A stretch of DNA of 64,000 bases. It comes from Acanthochlamys bracteata (taxonomy: Eukaryota; Streptophyta; Magnoliopsida; Pandanales; Velloziaceae). Made by a program: the position numbers and the translations under genes. Positions 10,531-23,832 of this stretch are shown here, in pieces (position 1 is the stretch's first letter; each line of letters opens with the position of its first letter). Under the pieces are notes generated by a model that had not been told where the DNA came from, made no database searches, and was given only the letters and a program-made list of their open reading frames with translations. The stretch is from NCBI GenBank assembly GCA_019914995.1, contig CM034128.1, positions 8,000,501 through 8,064,500 on the forward strand, written 5' to 3'.

Positions 10531-13100
10531 AACACCTTTGTCAAGCACTAAATATGGAATGAACTGATGCAAAGATAAGACTATAGTATCTATCAACAAA
10601 AGGATTTTCAATAGCATAAGAAAAAGAAGTTTTGAATGGTTAGAGACCGAACAGTCTGAAAAACATCCAGAATGGATACCTGTTCAGTAAGAACAACGTA
10701 CTCTTTCCCCTTGGACTCCAAAATGATCAGCACAGCTACCGATGGTCCGCGTGCAAACACAATTCCTGGAATCTGAATAATTCGGGAAATATTAGATAGA
10801 GAAAAGGATGCTCTTGTACACCACTACGGATTAGATTCCAATAAGACCATCCAAACAACATCTGGCAATATGCTGCTTTACTATAAAAACAGTCAAAGCT
10901 ATGGAAGATTAATAATTTGGTAGTAGGCATAATAAGGATCCTTTTGAATTTGGGGAACAAGATCCACAGTCACTCATATCATAGATACATACATAACATA
11001 TTTGTACTACAAAGTTGAATTTACAACATTCCCGCTGTCATAAAGTCCAAGACTACAACTCAAAAAGTGCAAATATTTGCCCAAAATTTTGTTAGTTATT
11101 ACAAGGAAGGACATTTTACTAGCAAATATTTAGCAAGAAGAAAGGGATTCAGTTCTTTTATTTTTTTGCCTTTCACCTTGATTTCCGATCTATGATTAGA
11201 CTGCATAGTCCACTGTGCCTAAATTAAGATTTTCCTTTCAGATAACCTAACACTAAAATTACAAGTTAGAAGGGGCTGATTGAAAGTTTTAGTAGTATCA
11301 AAGAATCACAGTTTCAAAGACAAAATTGAAGTTCCAATACAACATATAATCTAGCTACAAGACAATGCTTCAAATACGATAATTCCATTTAGAACAAAGC
11401 TTGATATCCTAAGCAAACACAAATTGTACTTCTATATAATGCATCAACCCAAAATACTAGTTACAAACCTTTTTCCCAGTATCCCTGTCAATGACATCCG
11501 CTTTGAATTTCAAGAAGCCAACACCTCTTCCGAACATATCCACTCCCTGAACAAGAGATCTGGTTACTTCAAGATGAACACATAGAAGTATATATCTTCA
11601 GCTGGAATTCTCAAGAATATAATATTGACAATAACTGAAACATTTGTTATACTTTAGCCACTATTTTGTCTTGCATAGTTCTTATTATTCATTCTTACAA
11701 CTAACAAGAAGAAATTATTTCCTCCTTTGTGGAGGTGGCCCAAATTCATATAGTTAAAACCCATATGAAGAGATAATGGCATTTTTGTCTTTTCCTTATT
11801 AAATGAATTTTTAGGGTTTGTAACTCTATGCTACAGCAACAATCAAGAACAAGAAAAGTCGTTGTCTTACTGTCCAGTTTGATCAAACGCCGGATGAACG
11901 TCGATTTGACGTTCGATTGAGCTGAAATTTGGTCAGCGTGTTCCCGACGAATAGTTATTCAATTTGAACGGTAGAAATCGTATTCGGAATTCTCTACGTA
12001 CAGATCCATACGTGTTTGTGAAGCCACCGAACTTGGTGAAATCTCTTCAATTCTCTTTTACGGTTTGTCAAAATTATTGAATATTGAGATATATAGTTAT
12101 ATGCCTCTAATTTTAGCTAAAGAGAACTTGTGTATTCCCATTATTGTGATAGTAGAGATTTGTTGGTTACCGTTGTTTTTACTCGTGTTGAGGAAATTTT
12201 TTACCGTAAATTGCTTGTGTTGATGTGATTGCGATTTTGGTGATTTTTGTGCATTGAATATTTGCAAAAAATATTGCTCTATTTGGTGGTTTTCTATTAG
12301 ATTCACACAAGAGAGGGATAAATTTTATTTCCGCTGCATGCTCTACATATTGTGTTGAATATTGTTAGAGACGGTTTTCTCCAATCAATTACAACATACA
12401 ATTTACACTCACATATAGTATGATAAGTTCATGAGTAGATCTACCGTTCTTAATGTGTGTAAGTTACATCAACTTCTGAAAAATGATGGAAGTAAACATT
12501 CACATCTATGATGTATATATATGAAATGGAAAATACCTGAATATACACTTGCTTCAAATATGTATCTCCCCTAGATAGAAGTCCTCTATCACCCTGCAAA
12601 TTCTCCAACCACTTCTTGAACGGAGCAGACTCAATCGCATTGCTGACAGAAAGAAAGAAGTAACAGAAATTACAATCTCTCGGAGTACAACAAAACACAA
12701 TATAGGTTCAACCCAAAGCAATTCATTTATTCATCACTCCACCATTCAACATAATAATCCAAATCAACATCTCATCACAAAACATGCAACACTTCCATAT
12801 GTAACAATCTCAATGATGATACCTGAGATCGGAGTCGGAGATACCCGGTCCAGCGATGATAGGAACTGGAGCTTCACAACCAGGAACAGAGATTGAGCGC
12901 GAAGGAGAAGATGATTCCTTTGAGCTGATCGACGATGATGCCATTCTCACCGGCGGCGATCTTACGGCGCAGTAGCTAGAGATATTGGAGAAGGAACTGA
13001 TTGATTTTGCTGATGTTGTTATTCTGGCAAATGAAAAGCTCCGGTGACGAATTGTCGAGAAGAAGAACACCTGCAGTAGAGCTCGAGCAACACATAGCAT
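9051..13100 (-). CDS. NUDX14: Nudix hydrolase 14-like ADP-sugar diphosphatase, chloroplastic
   Basis: Seven exons join in frame: 12823-13100, 12537-12642, 11469-11546, 10680-10772, 9884-9976, 9473-9571 and 9051-9305, giving 333 residues. The product should hydrolyse ADP-glucose or ADP-ribose in the plastid, a role tied to starch metabolism for the Arabidopsis homologue. The first roughly 50 residues are Ser/Arg/Ala-rich with no acidic residue, as in a chloroplast transit peptide. This is why I take the upstream Met at 13100 rather than the inner one at about 12942. Recognisable blocks follow in family order: ESAPFKKWLENLQ, VDMFGRGVGFLKFKADVID, IPGIVFARGPSVAVL, TEQVRVPVGKFILEIPAGML, and the Nudix box ending AVREVEEETGI. 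The exon 5/6 boundary falls exactly between RE and VEEETG. Exon 7 starts GGCDEELSLFLYR. Introns 2 and 4 contain repeat insertions. Only the exact N-terminus is uncertain. Confidence 0.93.
10105..10124. repeat. TA microsatellite, left flank of foldback element
   Basis: A short alternating TA run directly left of the foldback element in NUDX14 intron 4. A longer one (10497-10528) lies directly right of it. Confidence 0.8.
10127..10497. mobile_element. Foldback / MITE-like element in NUDX14 intron 4
   Basis: Two arms of about 170-180 bp are inverted repeats of each other over most of their length. The left arm starts ggatggggataggagcaccc and continues through caatctccaccgttagatat. The right arm, read in reverse complement, starts gggtgggaataggggcaccc and continues through aatctccaccgttggatatg. 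Only some 10-20 bp of loop separate them. Both ends abut TA microsatellites, which fits insertion at TA but may also reflect an AT-rich target. The element has no coding capacity. A second terminus-like sequence (ggggaggggtaggggcactc) lies just left, at 10081-10110, and may be a fragment of another copy. Confidence 0.75.
11722..12350 (+). mobile_element. LTR-like segment in NUDX14 intron 2
   Basis: A stretch of roughly 630 bp resembles a plant Copia-type LTR. It begins near tgtggaggtggcccaaattc, carries a ggtttgtaactctatgctac region and a GC-richer centre (gatcaaacgccggatgaacg), and ends near ttatttccgctgcatg. No internal retroelement domain is present, so it would be a solo or truncated LTR lying antisense to the host gene. 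I could not find a matching target-site duplication, so the boundaries are approximate and the class is an inference. Confidence 0.35.
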
Positions 13101-14069
13101 GGTGCTGGTGTTCTGCTCTTTCCAAACGGGCCCTTCTCTTATTTCTGTTTAGAACTATATATGGGCCACCAGGAGGCTCGATCCAAGCTTTTGTCAACAT
13201 TCTTTTTTTAATATATAAAGCCTGGTTTGATATAAATTAATAGAAAATTAATTTTTGAGAAGCTATTTTTTTGAAAAAATGGGTTTGAAATCCGATTTAA
13301 TTTTTTGTATTTAATTATTTGACATTGAGTTTAAAAGTAATTCTTATATTTAGTGGTGTTTGAAATTGAATCTAAAATTAATTTTAGAGAAAAAATAATT
13401 TCATGGAGAACCTTTTTATGTCAACACTGATGTAGCATACACAACGGTTAGATACTTGGTTTTCAATTTTCCTCCATCAAAAGTGAATCGATTCCAGAAA
13501 AGGCTTTAGTAGATATTTAAGAGAAACTAGTAATATCATACATATAATAAATAGCGTGATACCATATTAATTTCCAACACTGTATAATCTGATTAATTAA
13601 ATACTTTAATCTAGCGTACTTTAGAACCTTTGGCATTACTTTTTATTTAAATATTTTATTTTATAGTTTTCAGTAAAAATTTTAAAATATTTTACTTTTT
13701 AAATATTTGAAAAGTATAAAAACTTTATGTCAAAAAATTATATTATTATTTATTATTATTATTTTTTAGATTTAAATAGAGCTTATTTTTAAAAAAATTA
13801 AAATATATTTTATTTTAGAAAAATATAAATTTATAAATATTTCTAAATATTTTCTTAATCAAATCGAATTCAAAGGTTCTTGGTATACATCATTATATAA
13901 CAAATTATGCACAAAATTCAATCTCTTTATGCAATTTGTAGGTTTAACTACTATACCTTTTTTTATATGAACTCTTTCAAGAATAGATGTTCTGAATTTA
14001 TAATAATTTTAACATCATATTCTGCAAGTAGAGATATCACATAAAGTATCATGCCATATACTGACTTAC

Positions 14070-14164
14070 AGAATTAGAGCATTTAGCACATAAGGATGTA
14101 CCACAATAGTTTGTTAATAAAGAGAGAATTGGAGCATTTAGCACATAAGGATTTACCATAATAG
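14070..14164. repeat. Direct duplication of about 40 bp
   Basis: The phrase gagcatttagcacataagga followed by a tagged t/g-taccac/t-aatag tail occurs twice, at about 14076-14112 and 14131-14166. The copies differ at only a few bases and are separated by about 18 bp. Confidence 0.85.
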
Positions 14165-14302
14165 GATTTTCCTGATCAAACAAATTTGTGCAATTATCAC
14201 TGATCCAATAGAAAAAAAGCTAAACTATAACATCTGTTTATCTTTTCAAATATTTCATTGAATTTGACCTACCAGAGTTCAAATACCTTTAGGTAGTTTT
14301 TA

Positions 14303-14540
14303 GCACGTGTTTACTATGCTTTAAATTCACTTCGAGGAACTGAATTTGTAAATAATGAGTTCGAAAAGTGAAAATAACTGAGTTTGTAAATAACTGAACT
14401 TCAGTGAATTTTGTATTTATCTTTGAATTTAAAAGTGAAATTTTAAAATTTAAAATTTGAATTTATGGTTATAAAAAATAAGTTTGATTATTGCGTTTAT
14501 TTTATTTTGAAAAGTGAGCTTGAAAGATTGGTAAATACAT
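14303..14540. repeat. MITE-like element, family B copy
   Basis: The terminal inverted repeats are about 30 bp. The left end reads gtgtttactatgctttaaat and then tcacttc. The right end, reversed, reads gtatttaccaatctttcaag and then ctcactttt. The left end also matches the starts of blocks at 18923 and 33665. The interior is AT-rich and non-coding. Confidence 0.6.
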
Positions 14541-15412
14541 ATTTAATATTGGTACTGAGGATGTGCAGCGAGGAGCAGACGGAAACATTTTTGTTACATA
14601 CTACATGCTATTGCATCAACTTGAACTGAAACACTAAACTTTTTGAAGTCCTTTTCTACCAAAAATCAAGAGCACTTACTCCAAACAAGCAGTTTATTAG
14701 CTTTCAAAATGTTGCTGCATGGAAGAAGATAAGTTAGCTGCATTTCGATATCTTATGTACAGCAAAATATAAACAGAAAAATACCTAACCTGAGGATGTA
14801 GGCTTTCATAGAATCATGAAATCTTATTAAAGAATGATGTACCATTTTCCATATAAAGAATGTAGTCTATTAATGTGTTCTACGTCAAGTTATTACATGT
14901 AGTAGAAATCTTCATTGCATGCAACAGAAAATGTTAATCGCAGCAAGTGTTGTAGCCTGTAAGTGTTCTTCAAAATATTACATGTACCAAACTCAAAAAT
15001 ATGCATCATGTGATATGAGTCCAGATCTTTCGAATTAGAAACACCATAGCAGGTCAACAAGAAAGACGCAATAAGTTGGCTACCTCACCGAACTGACAAG
15101 CTGCAATCCCAACATTTCCTGGAGAAATATTTGATTCTATCATTCTAAAATAATCAAAGTGAGATCAGTAACACAATAAAAACTCCAAAAACACTGTAAG
15201 AAAGCTGCCACAAAAATTCCAGTAACATTTAATACTCTTATGAAATTCCAAAACCAGTAGAAGACTAAACAAAAGTAACCGTCTCCAAAAGCTCAAGAAA
15301 CATGATAAGTAACTATTCTCATATAACTCAAACAGGGACATCAATATAGCCACTCTCAAGAGCAAAACTAAAACAGCAATGCTTCTAAAGTCTATGATCA
15401 CACATGAGGTGC

Positions 15413-17297
<1,885 letters not shown>

Positions 17298-17358
17298 TGC
17301 TGGCAGTGCTGTCCTGCTACTGCAGCGCCGCCGCGGTTTCTCGCTGAAGAAGCTTATA

Positions 17359-17375
17359 AGAGAGAGAGAGAGAGA
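17359..17375 (-). repeat. CT microsatellite in RPS9 5' leader
   Basis: A run of pure CT repeats on the gene's strand about 62-78 bp upstream of the start codon. Pyrimidine-rich leaders are usual in plant ribosomal protein genes. Confidence 0.85.
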
Positions 17376-17380
17376 ACAGG

Positions 17381-17388
17381 TAGGGTTT
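17381..17388 (-). promoter_or_regulatory. Telo-box of RPS9
   Basis: AAACCCTA on the minus strand (TAGGGTTT on plus), about 85 bp upstream of the RPS9 start codon. This motif is typical near the transcription start of plant translation genes, where it works together with site II elements. Confidence 0.75.
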
Positions 17389-17406
17389 TGCAACCAAGTA
17401 TTACTG

Positions 17407-17436
17407 TGGGCTATTATGCAATGGCCTTACAGCCCA
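17407..17436 (-). promoter_or_regulatory. Pair of site II elements (TGGGCT) of RPS9
   Basis: TGGGCT lies at 17407-17412 on the plus strand and again at 17431-17436 on the minus strand. Both sit 20-50 bp upstream of the telo-box. The TGGGCY plus telo-box module is the known control unit of plant ribosomal protein genes in dividing cells, bound by TCP-class factors. Confidence 0.7.
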
Positions 17437-17954
17437 CATAAAGAAGATAAACGATACTTGGGGTGAAAAGTTTAATTGTGTAGAAAGCCTTTTTTCAGAT
17501 CCCACTTGAGAATTGAAGAACATCAATTTTCTTTTTTCCTTTGGTGATCCATTTTCTTCCCCAACCATCTACTGCAGCGATTACGGAGATATTTGAAACT
17601 GTTTACAAAATAAATTTTTGTAAAATGAAAATAGATTAATAAATGTTATAAAAAAGTTAAATTTTAATTTTTTATTAAAAATCTATAATATATATTCTTT
17701 AAATTTTTAGTTTTATAAAAATTTAATTAAAATAAAAAATAAAAAATAAAAATTAAAAGCTATTAAAATGACGTGGTAAAACTGAACCTATTCACATAGT
17801 AAATCCATCGAACGATATTGCATTTACATGCGGTAATCTCCCTGCCCCGTACGAACAGAATACTTAGTAAAATATTTCTCAAGTCAGTTGCATTTTCTCA
17901 GATGTGGCAGGAAAACAAAGTTAAAGCTGCTATTAAATTAACAAATAAATAAAA

Positions 17955-18150
17955 AAATACTGTTTATAAAATAAAAATTTTTTGAAATAAAAAATATTTT
18001 TATCTTTTTTAAAAAATAAATTTTATTTTATTATTTTTCAAAAAAATAATAAAAGTATATAATTAAAAAAATTTCACTACGTAAAATTTTTTAATATTTT
18101 ATAATATTTTTAAGTAATTATAAATTATATATTAAAAAATATTTAATAAA
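17955..18150. repeat. MITE-like element, probable family A copy
   Basis: An AT-rich block beginning ctgtttataaaataaaaatt, with a ttcactacgtaaaatttttt segment matching the cattccgtagaattttttt segment of other family A copies. No coding capacity. Confidence 0.4.
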
Positions 18151-18922
18151 TGCAAGCTCCCAAAGTAATTACAAGCTAACCCTCGAGATGTTTGAGTCAT
18201 AAAACCATCTTCTCCGTTGACCTACTAACTACAAGTTCTACGATACAATAAAACATCTCCATCCTCAAGTCATCCAAGGTGGGTCCCACAAGAGAGATTG
18301 AGTTCATGGTAAGTGAAACTCTGAGATCAATTGCATGTTTGAAATTATTTATAAAACAAAATTTTGCCAACAGAAATTTTTAAATACTTTATTTTATAAA
18401 TAATTAAAAAATAAAAAAATATATATAATTATTTTTATATTAATACTTTATTTTGTAATTTTTAAATAAGAAAATTATATATAAATTTATAGAATTAAAA
18501 ATTTTTTGGGAATGATAAGTACACCCAATCCTGACAGCAAATATCAGACCATAACTGTCATAGTGCAAAAGATTGTCACGTTTATCTAAGTGTTTAGACT
18601 TCATGAATGTGTACGTGAAGGCCCTCATGAATGTATACAAAAATTTATTTTGATATTTTCTAAAAATATTTTAATTTTTTAATTAAAAATAAAAAATTAT
18701 ATATATAACTTATAATTTATTTATATTATGAAATTTACTTGAAAAATATAAAATTAAACTAAAATAATAAAATAAAATAAAGTATCAAATAGCTCGTGGT
18801 GTTACCTTATTCTTGGAGAAAAGTAAAAGACAGCTAACAGAATGTTCAATACGCAATTGATTAGCTATACTCTTTCTGGCGAAATAATTAGCCTGTGTAT
18901 TTGTTTTGCTCCGTTAACTAGT

Positions 18923-19090
18923 ATGTGTTTACTATCATTTCAAACTTTATTTTCTAAATTTATTTTTATATTAATTTTTTTTATCAAAGTTTTTTTTAAA
19001 AAACTTAATTTTTAAAATTTATTATTAATATAAAATTATATATATAATTTATTTTTTAAAATTTAAATTTATCTTCTAAATAAACATGCC
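18923..19090. repeat. MITE-like element, family B copy
   Basis: The left end (gtgtttactatcatttcaaa) matches the family B copies at 14303 and 33665. The right end (ctaaataaacatgcc) is roughly inverted relative to it. The AT-rich interior is non-coding. Confidence 0.45.
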
Positions 19091-19809
19091 TTAAACATGC
19101 GATAACCTGTTTGAAATTAGTAGTATTTATTAGGACGTATTTTAAATACTCGTAATTATATTTTGTGAAAATAAAAATTAAAAAATAAAATTTTTTTGAA
19201 AAATAAAATAAAAGTAGATTTTAATATTTATATTTCAATAACTTTTTTAAAATATAAAAATTAAATTTATTTTTAATAATATTATTTATAATAATTCATT
19301 TTATAATAACTCATTTTATAATAACTCATTTTATCAAGTCACAAAACATGCTTTAAGAGAAACTATAGTGTATCTTAAGCTAAAAGGCATGAGTAACCCT
19401 AGCCAACTCGTAGGACCTAACTTCCACAAGTGCATGAAAGGGATAGTTCATTAGTTGGAATGCAAACTACTTGCTTTCTGTGACTACGTACAAGTTCACT
19501 CTTTTATTGTTTCCTTGTTCCTTTCCGCAAATCCTCTCCATAAACATAAAAGATATCACCTTGCAGGATCCTTCAAATCAACTTGAGCATTTGCTTAAAA
19601 CAGGTAACATTCCAAAGAAATGCCAAACAATTTCTGAAGAGTCGACATCATAAGACATTAAGGCAAGAGAGTACAATTTTACGTTGGCTCAAACTTAGAA
19701 ACAGTAAAAATCTCCTAGTTTTTCTTGATAATTGCAGAAAGAAGGGGCCTCCACTTTATTCTGAAATAATACATTGTTTAGTAAATGATAATGGCGACGA
19801 TTATGATCT

Positions 19810-22800
19810 CTATTTGTGATTTTGTCTACGAAATGCTAGCAGATGCAGGCCTTGATCAATTTGAAGTGTTAGCATGGTTCTGTATGTGATAGATTTCTTC
19901 TCATCAGCTAGCTTGAATTGAAATAAGCCGATCAGGACTGACGCCATCACCTTCATCTGCCTGTATGCAAAATCTTTCCCAAGGCATATCCGTGGACCAC
20001 CCTACATAGCACCAAAAAAATATCTCAGGTGATTGATTAAAGGAATATCAATAAGCTGATGTCCGGTAGAACATCTAATAACTCTGATCATCTCATACGC
20101 TTTCCGATTATGTCATTAATCTTTACATTAGAATACCTCAATCAAAGTTTTGATATCTATGTCAACATCCTACTAGTAAAGATATAACGAAGAGTGGCCA
20201 GGAAGACTTAATTTGCGTATATGCACCTGGAATGCAGTGAACTTAAAAGGGCTTTCAGGAGAGAAAATTCCATAATCATCAAGCCACCTCTCTGGTCTGA
20301 ATTCCTCAGCTTGTTCACCCCATATGAATTTCATTCTGCCCATTGCATAAGGCAAGTATGCTACCATGTCTCCTTTTCTCACATGAAAGCCATCAGGCAA
20401 AGTGTCATCACTGAAACAAAATTTTGGATCCTAGATAACAACAAAACAAGGTGACATTTAATTCATAGTTCAAAAGGCCATAGTTGGAGATTACGATAAC
20501 TTATTGAAAGGACTTACCACAGGAACTGCTGGATAGAGTCTCAATGTCTCGGTTAGAGTAGCATGGAGATAATGCATCTTGTCAATGGCTTCTTCTGTTA
20601 TACTTGAAGGAAATCCAAAAGATGAAATTCTATCGTTTTGTGTAGCAATGATCACTTCCTGGAAGACCTTTTCTTGTATAGAAGGATGCTTGCAAAGCAT
20701 ATAAAAGAACCACGAAAGAGTAATTGCTGTTGTATCTTTCCCAGCTATAAAAAAATTTAGTATGATATCTTTCAGGTACTTACTAGTGATGTTTAGTGGG
20801 TCTCGTTCTCTCTCAATAAGAAACCTTGACATGATATCTTCTCTGTTTGGCTATCAAGTAATCAAACCAAACAACAAATATTAGTTACAATTCATGTTAA
20901 TATTTGCACTGATATTAAACATAAAACTGAAAACTCCCGGCTTACTTGTTTAGAGCTTGGCTTAGACATTTCTTCAATCTTCTTGTTTATCATCCTATAC
21001 ACAAAACTATCTACGACTTTGATTTTTTCATTACGTGTAGCTTCGCAACCAATGTTGAAGAACCTTTTTATCTTCCATGTGATGTCAACATACCTCCAAG
21101 TGATGAGAGCACTTGAATCATCAAACGCTTCAGCAAACTCCACTTCTTCTTTACTAGATCCACATAAACTATCTAGTTCCACCCCGAACACAACTTGAAA
21201 AATAGAGTCCATTGTTGTCTTCATAAATAAGTCCTGAATGAAGCTATTCCTATTTATTCTTTGCCAATTTGCTGCTTGCAAAATATTTTTTCAAAAAAAA
21301 ACTATAGGAAAAGAAAAGCATTTGATAAAATAAACTAGTGCAGCCTTTGTGATGATTGCTAAACTTACTTGGATGTCAAATTCAGTGCAGGAGCTAGCAG
21401 CACGGGAAATCGCAGATGCTAGTTTGCCAGCATTGTTTTTAAAAACTTTAGTGCTGTAGTCTTTTAGATCCCATCTGGAGAACTCGCGTATTGCAATTTT
21501 CCTTTGGTGTCTCCATTTTTCACCATCCACTGCAAAGATTCCATCGCCAAGAAGATCCTCCATGATGCAATAGTTGTATTTTCCCTACCATTTCAACAGA
21601 GTACGTCAAGGCATCAATGAAAACACAGTGAACAAATGAATCGTGTACCTGATTCGGCCTATTAAAATGAAGCTTAGGACACTTGAAATGCACCTAGTGT
21701 ACAGGCAAACTAAAAGACAACTTAAGGATCTTGTATACTATATAATACATGTAATGTCTATAGAGCAGTGCCTGTACAAATATAATTCTACATACTTCAC
21801 GTAATTCACTATGCAAATTCTGGGCTTGGCGAAGACTTTGAAAAGGTCATGCTATGATCAAACAAATATCATGATGACAATAAATTGTTCCACCCAGATT
21901 TGCGTAGTAAACCTAACTTAAGATGATTCTGTTAACTCAATTAACCTTGAGAAAGAACTATCAGAAAGAAGATCCAGAAGTGGACACTTCTTCAATGAAT
22001 AGTAGTAAGGAAATAGGAATCGAGGAACAGAACCTATTCACTAAATTATCGGGGATAGGCGACTCCGGTGCTGCTCTAAGTGAAAATCTTAGAGTACTGC
22101 CAACTAAGCAGAAGAATTGAGATAAAGAATATATTTCGAGTGTACTGAGCATATTTCACATATTTCTTCTATGACCATCTATATTATGTAATGAGGCCCC
22201 TAAGCTAGCCGTACATGTTCATCTCCCCTTATATTAGAGGTAGCATCAACATGATCTTAAACATTCACTGCTAGAAAAATATACAGCAAACTAGACAAGC
22301 TACAAATGAGATCTAACTACCAAATATTTTGAGATATCTTATTCAAATATCAAATAGAAAGTCTATACTTAGGAACTGAATCACTGGATGGTATCACCAA
22401 ATCACTGAGACTTCATGACAGAAGCATGTACATAAACTTCAGGAGTATACAATGGGACATAGTTTTACAAGCTTCCATTCAATATTAAGACATGTACCTT
22501 GCCATAGTTCCGGAAGTTGGTCCTGAGAATGTACTCCACATTGGTTGGGTCAGCAGTGTAAACCTCACTGCGGAATGGCGAGAGCAGCCTATAAGTTCTG
22601 TGCTTGAGTGCGTGGTTGGCACAAAAGTCATGTAGCCTCCTGAAATTCAGCAATTGGTTAAATATCGTTCCAGCCACCAGGTGGTATCTCTTGTTCTTGC
22701 ATCCCCATCGTAGAAGGAGAAGTTCCAATGCACAGAAGCCAAGCAGAAGAACTGCTAAGCATCCTCCACTTGCGATTGGAGAGAAGTGAATTAGGTAGTT

Positions 22801-22836
22801 GGTGAACTCCATGGAAGTGGTGGATGAGGAACTCAT
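19810..22836 (-). CDS. Cytochrome P450, CYP704 family
   Basis: Six exons join in frame: 22498-22836, 21369-21584, 20946-21233, 20518-20850, 20227-20430 and 19810-20001, giving 523 residues, as expected for CYP704 (CYP86 clan). Members are ER-bound monooxygenases, typically fatty-acid omega-hydroxylases feeding cutin, suberin or sporopollenin. An N-terminal membrane anchor lies at about residues 20-42. Family blocks include NYGKGKYNYCIMEDLLGDGI, GEKWRHQRK and DLFMKTTMDSIFQVVFGVEL. The P450 signature sites are all present: I-helix AGKDTT, ExxR in ETLR, PERF-like FRPERW, and the haem loop FQGGPRICLG with C466 as haem ligand, split by the last intron. Exon 5 uses the acceptor before GATCC, because the better-looking one 20 nt later breaks frame. 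The C-subfamily fits best by feel, but subfamily and substrate are inferences. Confidence 0.94.
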
Positions 22837-23832
22837 TTCTCTCCTGCTTTCTGGATGGCCTAGATGTCACGATTGAAGACTTTTGTGGGATAAAACTTCA
22901 TCAAACACAGATGTCTAGTTCCAAGCATATGCCACTTTAGTTCTTAAATTAGATTGAAAACATCACAAGTTGAGTTAGTTCAAACGCTTTCATGAACGTG
23001 AAAAATGTGTGGATAGGATTGGAGGCCACCACGCTCCAGCCATTAGTTGAAGGTGATTGGTACCTGCCTAGTTGAAAAAGACATCCGCTATTTGTGTTCT
23101 AGCAAGTCTATCTTAAAAGTTTTTTTCTTAAAAGAAGTAAAAGTAAAAGAAAGAAGGTTCGATCATGTAAGGCTTCCTCAAACCGAAAACACATTTTGTT
23201 GGTCTGACCAAAATAACTTGTACTTGTGCACAAATTATCCACATTTTACTGAAATGAAAAGGTAAAATTTGGGAGTTCACAGCCTTCTTACTTAATAAAT
23301 AGGTACAGATCATAGCATGAGCTAGCAATAGGACTAAAAGTGTATCTGCTTAAGCAGTTAAGACTCTACGTAAGTTGCCAAAATTGATGACATTATCCTC
23401 CACTTAGGAGGATCCTCTCTTCCTTGGCAGCTTGCCACTCCCCATGAGACTGGAGGATACTCAGTGACCTGAGATGTCAAAGACCTTATGGGCATGCATA
23501 TTGAAATGTAATATGGTGGAACCTTAGGTGGAGGGTTCTTGAGCTCTGTTTTTATGCCGCCATGGTGGCAATTCACCTTGCTGCATCAATGCGCATAGGT
23601 TGCTTATCCAAGAGCTGTTGACTAGGCTTAGTTTGGCAACCGTGAGCATGTGCATGAAAGGTGGTCCAGCAATCATCTAAACCATGTCATTAGCGTACTG
23701 AGTTCCACGTAATAAAGACATCTGTATTTGCTGATAGCTTAGACTAACTCTGGCTGAATTGTAATGTATATCTAAGTGATGAATCAGAGTGGGTGTAGAA
23801 TCAGTTTGAACATTTCCAAGTGCCTTGTTTCT
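22837..23832. other. Intergenic stretch between CYP704 and the first PPR gene
   Basis: No gene seen. This is the CYP704 promoter side joined to the 3' flank of the PPR gene. Open frames are short and overlap on both strands. I see no clear TATA box or repeat. Confidence 0.55.

Larger units (their letters stand above)
13101..15412. other. Intergenic stretch between NUDX14 and RPS9
   Basis: No gene seen. The first part is the NUDX14 promoter; an AT-rich MITE-like stretch lies at 13620-13870. A 40-bp direct duplication (14070-14164) and a family B MITE-like element (14303-14540) follow. The last several hundred bases are presumably RPS9 3' flank. Open frames near 15165-15416 are short and lack family signals. 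Confidence 0.6.
17437..19809. other. AT-rich intergenic stretch upstream of RPS9
   Basis: No gene seen. It holds the distal RPS9 promoter, then a series of AT-rich repeat blocks: 17590-17770, 17955-18150 (family A), 18340-18500, 18650-18800 and 18923-19090 (family B). Small open frames at 19471-19819 lie just downstream of the CYP704 stop and are probably its 3' untranslated or flanking sequence read in antisense. Confidence 0.6.
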
